Numbered from the stretch's first letter, positions 1 to 5,995 are shown. The stretch: 6,413 nt of DNA from Angelakisella sp. (GCA_022795575.1 JAAWGY010000136.1:1-6413), one strand, 5' to 3'. Program-made: numbers and translations. The notes: generated from the sequence alone by a model not told the origin.

Positions 1-4
1 GAGG

Positions 5-91
5 AGCTTTTTCAGCTGCCGAAGCCCCAAAAACGCAGGAAGCCTTGATGGCTTTCAAGTTTTTGGGACAAAGGCAGCTGGGAAAGCTGCC
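5..91 (+). repeat. Rod-like imperfect palindrome with an alternative hairpin
   Basis: Bases 5-20 pair with 73-88 (16 pairs, two of them G-U). Bases 26-34 pair with 59-67 (CCCAAAAAC with GTTTTTGGG, perfect). Bases 40-44 pair with 50-54 (AAGCC with GGCTT, loop TTGAT). Together they make a rod of about 30 pairs. Bases 73-79 (GGCAGCT) can instead pair with 85-91 (AGCTGCC), because AGCTGCC occurs twice (14-20 and 85-91); the two folds exclude each other. The non-Watson-Crick pairs are G-U when read as + strand RNA but A-C when read from the - strand, which favours a + strand transcript. There is no T-run after it, so it is not a normal terminator. I recognise no known RNA family. It could be a structured RNA, a 3' UTR of an upstream gene, or a mobile palindromic repeat. 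The structure is directly visible; the role is unknown. Confidence 0.6.
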
Positions 92-138
92 GTCCAGATT
101 GGTGTCGACAATTTTGATGGTTGCTATAGGCTGGTGGT

Positions 139-180
139 CCCAAAATGCGCCCGCCAATTGCATCGGCGGGCTGTTTTGGG
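139..180 (+). repeat. Two-segment hairpin with CCCAAAA/TTTTGGG outer arms
   Basis: The outer arms CCCAAAA (139-145) and TTTTGGG (174-180) and the inner arms CCCGCC (150-155) and GGCGGG (165-170) are perfect complements around the loop 156-164. The outer arm sequence is the same as in the middle stem of the palindrome at 26-67, so the two elements may be related. The T-run lies inside the stem, not after it, so I do not call it a terminator. Function unknown. Confidence 0.55.
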
Positions 181-204
181 GAGATAGCGGCTACTCCTAA
201 CCCC

Positions 205-292
205 GGCCGCGGTTTGCGCTTCCCGATTAGGTGGGTGCGTAACCGCCATTGGCCCCATCCTCACCACCACGCCGCTGTTTGAAACCGCGGCC
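205..292. repeat. 11-bp perfect inverted repeat, 66-base interior
   Basis: GGCCGCGGTTT at 205-215 is the exact reverse complement of AAACCGCGGCC at 282-292. The interior is partly self-complementary (GGTGGGTG near 230 against CACCACC near 262-268). No transposase, tRNA or known riboswitch motif is visible inside. It could be the stem of a larger RNA fold or the ends of a tiny non-autonomous repeat. No target-site duplication is evident at the edges. Confidence 0.5.
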
Positions 293-312
293 TGACGGCC
301 TGATTGGACGGT

Positions 313-475
313 AAGGCCCCGTTCTTTGGCATACGCCCTGCTGTTCTTGCAGCCGCCCTGGGGCCTTTCGCTCCTGCGGGAGCGACCAGAGGCGCTGCCT
401 CTGGACTCCGCAAGCCTTTGAAAAGGCTTGACCGAAACTTTTGCGGGCCTGCGGCCTTTGGTTGGCAGCGTCTGC
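313..475 (+). repeat. Chain of abutting hairpins upstream of rsmB
   Basis: Successive inverted repeats touch or nearly touch each other. AAGGCCCC (313-320) pairs with GGGGCCTT (360-367), with an inner CTGC/GCAG hairpin at 338-352. TCGCTCC/GGAGCGA lies at 368-385. CCAGAGGC/GCCTCTGG lies at 386-404. CAAGCCTTT/AAAGGCTTG lies at 411-430. Smaller ones are GGCC/GGCC at 446-456 and GCAG/CTGC at 465-475. This architecture is typical of intergenic palindromic repeats (REP/MITE-like) in bacterial genomes; that class assignment is inference. The chain stops just before the rsmB ribosome binding site, so if transcribed it forms the rsmB leader. I see no convincing promoter in 1-498. Confidence 0.6.
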
Positions 476-482
476 GCTCTAT

Positions 483-491
483 GAAAGGCGG
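483..491 (+). promoter_or_regulatory. Ribosome binding site fixing the rsmB start
   Basis: GAAAGGCGG lies 7 bases before the ATG at 499 and differs from AAAGGAGG by one base. It supports 499 over the in-frame ATG at 481, which would lie upstream of this site, and over the distant in-frame start at 304. Confidence 0.6.
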
Positions 492-498
492 ACACTTC

Positions 499-1800
499 AT
501 GAACCCTCGCCAGATTACCGCTGCCGCGCTCCTCCAGGTGGAGCGTCAGGGCGCTTACTCCAACCTTACCCTGGAGCCGTTCTTCGCCCGGGAATCCCCC
601 TCCCCCCAGGACCGCGCCTTTGCCTCCGCCCTCTTCTACGGCGTCCTGGAGCGCCAAATCACCCTGGACTGGCACCTCTCCCATTACTCCAAAACCCCCA
701 TCGCCAAGCTGGACCCCCTCCCCCGCGCCGCCCTCCGCCTGGGCGCCCTCCAGCTGATGTTCTTCCCCTCCGTCCCCCCCGCCGCCGCCGTCAGCCAAAG
801 CGTCGACCTCACCCGCGCCCTGGGCGCCCCCCGCGCCGCCGGCTTCGTCAACGGCGTCCTCCGCCAAATGGCCCGCCAAGGCTGCGCCGCCCCTCCCCCC
901 AAGGACAAGCTCACCGCCCTTTCGGTGGAGTACTCGGTCCCCGCCCCCCTCATCCAGCTTTGGCGAAAAGCCTACGGCCACCAAAACGCCCTGCAGATCC
1001 TCCAGGGCTCCCGAGGCCCCGCCCCCGTCTTTGTTCGGGTGAACACAGTACACACCACCCTCCCCGCCCTCCGCGCCCGCCTGACCCAGGAGGGGATCCC
1101 CAGCCAGCCGGTCCCCGGCGTCCCCGATGCCCTCCTCCTCCCGGACCCCGGCCGCGTCGACGCCATCCCCGCCTTCCGGGACGGACTCTTTCATGTCCAG
1201 GATATCTCCAGCCAGCTCTGCGCCGCCGCCCTGGACCCCCGCCCCGGTATGGATGTCCTGGACCTCTGCGCCGCCCCCGGGGGCAAGACCTTTACCATCG
1301 CCCAGCGGATGGCCAACCAGGGCCGCATCCTGGCCCGGGACCTCCACCCCCACCGCCTCCGCCTGGTGGAGGAGGGCGCCGCCCGCCTGGGCCTGACCTG
1401 TATCGAAACCGCCCCCGGCGACGCCCGGGAATTTGCCCCCGCCCTGGCAGAACGGTTCCACCGTGTCCTCTGCGACGTGGTCTGTTCCGGCTTCGGCACC
1501 CTCCGCCGCAAGCCGGAGATCCGCTATAAGCCCCTGGAGAGCATCGCCGGCCTCCCGGAGCTCCAGTACGGCATCCTTGCCACCGCCGCCCGGTACCTGA
1601 AGCCCGGCGGCAGGCTGGTCTATTCCACCTGTACCCTGAACCCTGCGGAAAACGAGGCGGTGGTGGAGCGCTTTTTAGCGGAGCACCCCGACTTTGCCCC
1701 CGCCGCGCCCCCCCGAACCTACATCAACGGACAAGACGGCCTGGACTGCGACGGCTTCTTTACCGCCCCCCTCCAGCGCCGGGAGGAGGTGTCCCCATGA
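499..1800 (+). CDS. rsmB: 16S rRNA (cytosine-967-C5)-methyltransferase RsmB
   Basis: A cytoplasmic SAM-dependent enzyme that methylates C5 of C967 (E. coli numbering) in 16S rRNA. The protein is 433 residues, within the usual 430-450. The N-terminal part (about 3-135) matches the NusB-like RNA-binding domain that starts this family. The C-terminal part carries the RsmB/NOP methyltransferase fold: SAM motif I DLCAAPGGKT (255-264), motif IV with Cys329 in DVVCSGFG, then LRRKPEIRY, and motif VI YSTCTL with Cys378, the expected catalytic nucleophile. The family normally has Pro before the motif IV Cys (PCSG); here it is Val328 (codon GTC). The start at 499 is chosen from the adjacent ribosome binding site and from homology of the MNPRQITAAALLQVE opening. 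The stop overlaps the start of rlmN by ATGA, implying translational coupling. Codons are strikingly C-ended (GCC, CCC, CTC). Family assignment is very secure. Confidence 0.96.
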   Translation: MNPRQITAAALLQVERQGAYSNLTLEPFFARESPSPQDRAFASALFYGVLERQITLDWHLSHYSKTPIAKLDPLPRAALRLGALQLMFFPSVPPAAAVSQSVDLTRALGAPRAAGFVNGVLRQMARQGCAAPPPKDKLTALSVEYSVPAPLIQLWRKAYGHQNALQILQGSRGPAPVFVRVNTVHTTLPALRARLTQEGIPSQPVPGVPDALLLPDPGRVDAIPAFRDGLFHVQDISSQLCAAALDPRPGMDVLDLCAAPGGKTFTIAQRMANQGRILARDLHPHRLRLVEEGAARLGLTCIETAPGDAREFAPALAERFHRVLCDVVCSGFGTLRRKPEIRYKPLESIAGLPELQYGILATAARYLKPGGRLVYSTCTLNPAENEAVVERFLAEHPDFAPAAPPRTYINGQDGLDCDGFFTAPLQRREEVSP

Positions 1801-2840
1801 CCGACCTGCTTTCCCTCCCCCTGCCGGAGCTGACCCGCTGGGTGACACAGGAGCTGGGGGAGCCCAAATACCGGGCCGGGCAGCTTTACCACTGGCTCCA
1901 CAAAAAACAGGTCTCCGCCTTTGAGGAGATGAGCAACCTCCCCGCCCCCCTTCGCCAAAGGCTGGCCCAAACCGCTTTTATTACCCCCGTCACCACCCGG
2001 CGGCGGCTGGAATCCGCCCTGGACGGCACCCGGAAATTCCTCTTCGCCCTGGCCGACGGCAGCTGCGTGGAGGCGGTTTGGATGGAGTACCACCACGGCC
2101 CCAGCCTCTGCATCTCCACCCAGGTGGGGTGCCGGATGGGGTGCCAGTTCTGCGCCTCCACCCTGGGGGGACTGGTCCGCAACCTCACCCCCGGGGAGAT
2201 GCTCCAGGAGGTCTACGAGGCCCAGCGCCAGATGGGCCGGCCCATCTCCTCCCTGGTGCTGATGGGCATCGGGGAGCCGCTGGATAACCTCCCCAACGTC
2301 CTGGCGTTTTTGGAGATCCTTTGCTCCGAGGAGGGGCAGCAGCTGGGCTGGCGCCATGTTTCCCTCAGCACCTGCGGCCTTATCCCCGGCATCCGGGAGC
2401 TGATGGACAAAAGGCTGGGCCTCACCCTCTCCATCTCCCTCCACGCCCCGGACGACGCCGCCCGCAGCGCCATTATGCCGGTAAACCGGAGCTACCCCAT
2501 CGGGGAGCTGATGGCGGTCTGCCGGGAGTACTTCGCCGTCACCGGCCGGCGCGTCTCCTATGAGTACGCCCTCATCGACGGGGTAAACGACAGCCCGGAG
2601 CAGGCGGCGGCCCTGGCCCGGCTGCTCAAGGGCCAGACCTGCCATGTCAACCTCATCCCCGTCAACCCGGTGGCGGAGCGGGCCACCCGCCGCAGCAGCC
2701 GGGCGGCGGTGGAACGGTTTGCCCGGCGGCTGGGCCAGCTGGGGGTAAACGCCACTGTCCGGCGGGAGCTGGGCTCCGACATCGCCGCGGCCTGCGGCCA
2801 GCTGCGGCGGCAGAGCGCCGCCTCACCGGAGGAGGCGTAA
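1797..2840 (+). CDS. rlmN: Dual-specificity 23S rRNA/tRNA adenine-C2 methyltransferase RlmN
   Basis: A cytoplasmic radical-SAM enzyme that makes 2-methyladenosine at A2503 of 23S rRNA and at A37 of some tRNAs; this is established for the family. The protein is 347 residues, a normal length. An N-terminal helical accessory region (about 1-90, with YRAGQLYHWL at 25-34) precedes the radical-SAM core. The [4Fe-4S] ligands are Cys112, Cys116 and Cys119 in CRMGCQFC. A GEP motif follows (MGIGEPLDN), then the conserved SLSTCGLIPGI, SISLHAPDD and HVNLIPVNPV segments. Cys333 in DIAAACGQL is the position of the Cys that forms the methyl-protein intermediate. The start overlaps the rsmB stop as ATGA, with GGAGGAGGT at 1782-1790 and 6-base spacing. 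rlmN directly after rsmB and before the PP2C/kinase pair is the standard Firmicute order. Nothing is missing or broken. Confidence 0.97.
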   Translation: MTDLLSLPLPELTRWVTQELGEPKYRAGQLYHWLHKKQVSAFEEMSNLPAPLRQRLAQTAFITPVTTRRRLESALDGTRKFLFALADGSCVEAVWMEYHHGPSLCISTQVGCRMGCQFCASTLGGLVRNLTPGEMLQEVYEAQRQMGRPISSLVLMGIGEPLDNLPNVLAFLEILCSEEGQQLGWRHVSLSTCGLIPGIRELMDKRLGLTLSISLHAPDDAARSAIMPVNRSYPIGELMAVCREYFAVTGRRVSYEYALIDGVNDSPEQAAALARLLKGQTCHVNLIPVNPVAERATRRSSRAAVERFARRLGQLGVNATVRRELGSDIAAACGQLRRQSAASPEEA

Positions 2841-2888
2841 AAAATGGAAAAAAATTTCCTGTTTTGACGATTTTCTTTGAAGAAATCT

Positions 2889-2917
2889 TTGCCTTTTTTC
2901 CGTTTATTGGGTAGAAT
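2889..2917 (+). promoter_or_regulatory. Sigma-A-like promoter for stp-prkC
   Basis: TTGCCT (2889-2894), a 17-base spacer and TAGAAT (2912-2917) match a housekeeping promoter well; transcription would start near 2924. The gap is AT-rich against the GC-rich genes, as expected of a promoter. It would let the phosphatase and kinase be expressed apart from rsmB-rlmN. A weak AT stem just before it (2869-2877 with 2880-2887, then a run of T) might partly end rsmB-rlmN transcripts, but I rate that as poor. An alternative -35, TTGACG at 2864-2869, has no -10 at proper spacing. Confidence 0.6.
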
Positions 2918-2935
2918 ATAAGGTGAAAGCTTTTT

Positions 2936-2953
2936 GCCCCCCTGTAAGGGGGC
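2936..2953 (+). promoter_or_regulatory. GC hairpin in the stp leader
   Basis: GCCCCC (2936-2941) pairs with GGGGGC (2948-2953) around the loop CTGTAA. It begins about 12 bases after the predicted transcript start and ends 7 bases before the ribosome binding site. It may stabilise the 5' end or modulate ribosome access; the role is inferred. It is not a terminator because no T-run follows. Confidence 0.45.
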
Positions 2954-2960
2954 GGTGGAG

Positions 2961-2968
2961 AAGGAGGT
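2961..2968 (+). promoter_or_regulatory. Strong ribosome binding site fixing the TTG start of stp
   Basis: AAGGAGGT is a near-perfect Shine-Dalgarno sequence, 7 bases before TTG at 2976. No in-frame ATG lies nearby. The in-frame GTG at 2967 is inside the site itself, and the TTG at 2934 would precede it, so TTG 2976 is the sensible start. Confidence 0.7.
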
Positions 2969-2975
2969 GACTGGC

Positions 2976-3731
2976 TTGGGCCTGCGTATCTTTGGAGCCA
3001 CCGACCGGGGGATGGCCCGGTCGGTCAACGAGGACCGGTTTGCCGGGGCGGTCCTGGCCCCGGACTTTGGCTACGGCCTGGTCTGCGACGGCGTGGGGGG
3101 GGCCAAGGCCGGGGATGTGGCCAGCACCGTGGCCCGGGACGAAATCCGCCGTGGGCTGGAGGCCGCCTGCCGCCCGGGCATCGACCAGCGGTCGGTGGGG
3201 CTGATGATGGAAAGCGCCATCTCCACCGCCAACTCCCTGGTCTACCACCGGGCCTCCCAGGACCCCGCCCTGCTGGGGGGGATGGGCACCACCCTTTGCC
3301 TGGCGGTGGTGTACGACGGGGGCAGAGTCTGCATCGCCAACGTGGGGGATAGCCGGGGGTACCTGCTGCGGGGGGGGGAGCTGCGCCAGCTCACCACCGA
3401 CCACACCCGGGCCCAGCTCCTCTTTGACCGGGGGGAGATTACCGCCCGGGAGCTGGAGCGCCACCCGGACCGCAACCGTTTGACCCGGGCCATCGGGGTG
3501 GAGCCCGCCGTTGAGGCGGACTACAGCGAGCTGCGGCTGGAGCCGGGGGACACCCTGCTCCTCTGCTCCGACGGGCTGTACAACATGATGGACCCGGTGA
3601 CGCTGCGGGAGTGCCTGCGCCAGTCCCTTACCCAGGGGGACGCCCAATGCCTTATCGACGCGGCCAACGCCATGGGTGGGCGGGATAACATCACCGCCGT
3701 CATCATCACGCTGGAGGACGAGAATGGATAA
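2976..3731 (+). CDS. stp: PP2C-family Ser/Thr protein phosphatase (Stp/PrpC)
   Basis: A cytoplasmic Mn/Mg-dependent phosphatase that removes phosphate from targets of the neighbouring kinase and from the kinase itself (established for PrpC/Stp). The protein is 251 residues from the TTG start; B. subtilis PrpC is about 254. PP2C motifs appear in order: ATDRGMARSVNED (8-20), CDGVGGAKAGDVAS with metal ligands Asp38/Gly39 (37-50), MGTTL, NVGDSRGYL, TTDHT, LTRAIG, LLCSDGLYNMM with Asp199, and GGRDNITAV with Asp237. All metal-binding acids are present, so it should be active. Its end overlaps prkC by 8 bases (3724-3731), coupling phosphatase and kinase synthesis. Several G-runs occur in the gene, including nine G at 3370-3378. 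Family assignment is very secure; the start codon is well supported but inferred. Confidence 0.95.
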   Translation: MGLRIFGATDRGMARSVNEDRFAGAVLAPDFGYGLVCDGVGGAKAGDVASTVARDEIRRGLEAACRPGIDQRSVGLMMESAISTANSLVYHRASQDPALLGGMGTTLCLAVVYDGGRVCIANVGDSRGYLLRGGELRQLTTDHTRAQLLFDRGEITARELERHPDRNRLTRAIGVEPAVEADYSELRLEPGDTLLLCSDGLYNMMDPVTLRECLRQSLTQGDAQCLIDAANAMGGRDNITAVIITLEDENG

Positions 3732-5748
3732 TTTTGTGGGAAAAATGCTGGAGGGCCGTTACCTGGTGGAGGAGCTCATCGGGGTGGGGGGGATGGCCAA
3801 CGTCTACCGGGGCTACGACACGGTGGAACGCCGCACCGTGGCCATCAAGATGCTCCGGGACGAGTGCGCCGGCAACGAAGAGTATCTGCGCCGCTTCCGC
3901 AACGAGTCCAAGGCCATCTATTCCCTGAACCACCCCAACATTGTCAAGCTCTACGACGTGCTGCTGGACCGGCGCAACCCGGTCATCGTTATGGAATACG
4001 TGGAGGGCTCCACCCTTAAGGACTACATCAGCCAGCGGGGGGTGGTAAGCCCCAGCGTGGCGGCCTCCTTGGCCATCCAGCTGGTGCTGGCCCTGCGCCA
4101 CGCCCACGATAACGGCATCGTACACCGGGACGTCAAGCCCCAGAACATCATCATCAAGGACGACGGCAGCATCAAGGTCATGGACTTTGGCATCGCCCAG
4201 TTTTCCACCTCCCACACCCGCACCATGACCGACCGGGCCATCGGCTCGGTGCACTACATCAGCCCGGAGCAGGCCCGGGGGGAGGGGGAGGTGGACCAGC
4301 GCACCGACCTGTACTCCACCGGTGTTATCCTCTTCGAGATGCTCACCGGACGCCTCCCCTTTGAGGCGGACTCCCCGGTGGGGGTGGCCATCAAGCAGAT
4401 CGAGGCCCGGGCGCTGCGCCCCCAGGAGATCAACCCCGCCATCCCGGACGGGCTGGAGGACATTACGGTAAAGGCCATGTGCAAGGACCCGGACCGCCGG
4501 TACCAGACGGCGGGGGAGATGCTCCGCGACCTGGAGCAGTTCATCCAGAACCCCAACGTCTACTTTGGCTATACCGAGCTGGAAACGGCCATGGAACGGG
4601 GGAGCGACGTGCAGCGGTTTTTAGACGACAACAGCGCCCCTCCCCGGCGGGGGAGCCGGGAGGAGCGGGGTGGCAGAGGAGGCAAAAACGCCGCCTCCCG
4701 CCGCCGGCACCAGGAAGAGGAGGAGGACAGCCCGCCGCCCCGCAAAAAGAAAAAGCGCCGGCGCATCACCTACCTGACGGTGCTGTTCGGCATCACCTGC
4801 GCCTTTGTGGTGGGCACCCTGATCTTTATTGGAATGATGCTGCACATCAACAAGCCCTTTGAGAAGGTGCCGGAGGACGACTGCCCCCAGCTGGTGGGCC
4901 AGGACCTGGAAACCGCCCAAAAGAGCAACAAAAAGTTTGTCATCGAGGTAGAGAGCCAGGAGTTCAACAACCAGTACCCCACCGGCGTTATCTTTGAGCA
5001 GACCCCCACCTCCGGCAAGCGGGTAAAGGAGGGGATCACCATCAAGGTTAAGGTGAGCACCGGCAACCAGGAGCTGACCATGCCCGACTGCATCGACCAG
5101 GAGGCGGCGCTGGTTTACGCCAAGCTTACCGGCATGGGGCTGGACTACGTGGTCTCCGAGGAGACCAGCCCCACCATCAAGGAGGGCAACGTCACCCAGA
5201 CCATACCGGGGATGAACGAGAAGGTGTACAGCGGGGATGTCGTCACCGTCTTTGTCAGCACCGGCACCGGTAAAGCCAAGGTCGCGGTGCCGGATGTGAT
5301 GACCTGGGATATCTCCATCGCCCAGGATACCCTGGCGGCAGCGGGGCTAAAGGCCAGCATCAAGTACGAGGCCAGCACCATGGACCCGGGGATGGTCATC
5401 AACCAGAACCCCAAATCCCCGGCGCGGCTGGATGTGGGCAGCACCGTCTACCTGACGGTGGCCAGCGACGATGTGGTCCCCACAGCGGATTACAAGCTCC
5501 GGGTGTTCTTTACCGAGAAGATGCAGAGCTCCGGGGAGACCTACCAGATCTCGGTGACGGTGGACGGCTCCAACGCCTATACCGCCATCATCGACCCCGC
5601 GGAGCAGCGGGCGGTGACGGTGCCCCTCAGCGGCGAGGGGCTCTCGGTGGCGGATGTGTATGTGGACGGCCATCTCTACCAAAGCATCCGGATTAACTTT
5701 GAGGAAGGAACCTCCAGCATCATGGCGGATAACAGCGGCGAGTTTTAG
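3724..5748 (+). CDS. prkC: Transmembrane Ser/Thr kinase with PASTA repeats (PrkC/PknB type)
   Basis: A Hanks-type kinase in the cell membrane; its outer PASTA repeats bind peptidoglycan fragments and its inner domain phosphorylates proteins of cell wall, translation and metabolism (family knowledge). The protein is 674 residues. The kinase domain (about 12-275) has the glycine loop IGVGGMANVY (19-28), Lys42, Glu61, HRDVKPQN with catalytic Asp136, DFG at 154-156, an activation loop with Thr165/167/169, and GSVHYISPEQ (174-183). A charged linker (about 276-347) ends in KKKKRRR, just before one membrane helix (about 350-373). Outside lie three PASTA repeats (about 382-446, 451-514, 522-581) and a roughly 90-residue C-terminal domain (585-674), like the Ig-like tail known in PrkC relatives. 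There is no signal peptide, as expected. The start ATG has GGAGG at 3713-3717, 6 bases upstream. All catalytic residues are present. The usual next gene, rsgA, is absent. Confidence 0.96.
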   Translation: MDNFVGKMLEGRYLVEELIGVGGMANVYRGYDTVERRTVAIKMLRDECAGNEEYLRRFRNESKAIYSLNHPNIVKLYDVLLDRRNPVIVMEYVEGSTLKDYISQRGVVSPSVAASLAIQLVLALRHAHDNGIVHRDVKPQNIIIKDDGSIKVMDFGIAQFSTSHTRTMTDRAIGSVHYISPEQARGEGEVDQRTDLYSTGVILFEMLTGRLPFEADSPVGVAIKQIEARALRPQEINPAIPDGLEDITVKAMCKDPDRRYQTAGEMLRDLEQFIQNPNVYFGYTELETAMERGSDVQRFLDDNSAPPRRGSREERGGRGGKNAASRRRHQEEEEDSPPPRKKKKRRRITYLTVLFGITCAFVVGTLIFIGMMLHINKPFEKVPEDDCPQLVGQDLETAQKSNKKFVIEVESQEFNNQYPTGVIFEQTPTSGKRVKEGITIKVKVSTGNQELTMPDCIDQEAALVYAKLTGMGLDYVVSEETSPTIKEGNVTQTIPGMNEKVYSGDVVTVFVSTGTGKAKVAVPDVMTWDISIAQDTLAAAGLKASIKYEASTMDPGMVINQNPKSPARLDVGSTVYLTVASDDVVPTADYKLRVFFTEKMQSSGETYQISVTVDGSNAYTAIIDPAEQRAVTVPLSGEGLSVADVYVDGHLYQSIRINFEEGTSSIMADNSGEF

Positions 5749-5757
5749 CCGACCCAT

Positions 5758-5797
5758 AGGGCAGGGCCTGTGCCAAACGGCACAGGCCCTGCCTTTT
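5758..5797 (+). terminator. Strong intrinsic terminator after prkC
   Basis: The 15-base arms at 5760-5774 and 5779-5793 pair perfectly around the loop AAAC and are followed by TTTT (5794-5797). It begins 11 bases after the prkC stop. The T-run is short, but the stem is long and GC-rich. It closes the stp-prkC unit and isolates acpP. The - strand reading lacks a T-run, so it appears one-directional. Confidence 0.88.
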
Positions 5798-5995
5798 GCA
5801 TATCGGCCGCCGGGCCGCCAACAATAAAAGAGCGACCCGGCCGGCCAAGGGGAGGGGATGCGCCTGTCCCCTTTTGCCGCCCTGTTCTGTCCGCCGCCGG
5901 CGCACAAAACTAAAATGTAACCGCCGCTACAAAAAGTTTAACAAAAAATTCACAGAAATTCCCCCCAAACCGCCGGTTTGCGCCCCGCGCCCCCC
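5798..5995. other. Hairpin-rich intergenic stretch, no gene
   Basis: No frame here has a ribosome binding site with a convincing protein. GGCCGCCGGG (5805-5814) pairs with 5836-5846, with one bulged C. Directly abutting it, AAGGGGA (5847-5853) pairs with TCCCCTT (5867-5873), followed by two more T, a possible weak second terminator. Bases 5925-5960 are A-rich. CAAACC-GCC-GGTTTG (5966-5980) is a small palindrome 15 bases before the acpP -35 box and could be a protein-binding site. Roles are inferred. Confidence 0.5.

Noticed and set aside
304..498. N-terminal extension of rsmB from an upstream start
   Set aside because: It would add 65 unconserved residues translated from the hairpin chain; a ribosome binding site and family length support 499.
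481..498. ATG at 481 as the rsmB start
   Set aside because: It lies just before the Shine-Dalgarno-like GAAAGGCGG and has no such site of its own.
1..498. tRNA, T-box, tmRNA or known riboswitch in the left region
   Set aside because: No T-loop GGTTCRA, T-box TGGNACCGCG-type motif or other known signature is visible despite heavy secondary structure.
124..1461. 445-codon open frame on the - strand across rsmB
   Set aside because: It is the Gly/Ala-rich shadow of C-ended codons in rsmB; it has no family motifs, and the opposite strand encodes an intact RsmB.
1719..2645. 308-codon open frame on the - strand across rlmN
   Set aside because: It shows low-complexity shadow composition and lies antisense to all RlmN catalytic motifs.
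2904..3647. 247-codon open frame on the - strand across stp
   Set aside because: It is a shadow of the PP2C gene with no recognisable domain.
3676..3723. Upstream start for prkC at 3676
   Set aside because: It would add 16 residues read inside the stp end; the ATG at 3724 has a good ribosome binding site and the usual MDNFVGKMLEGRY-type opening.
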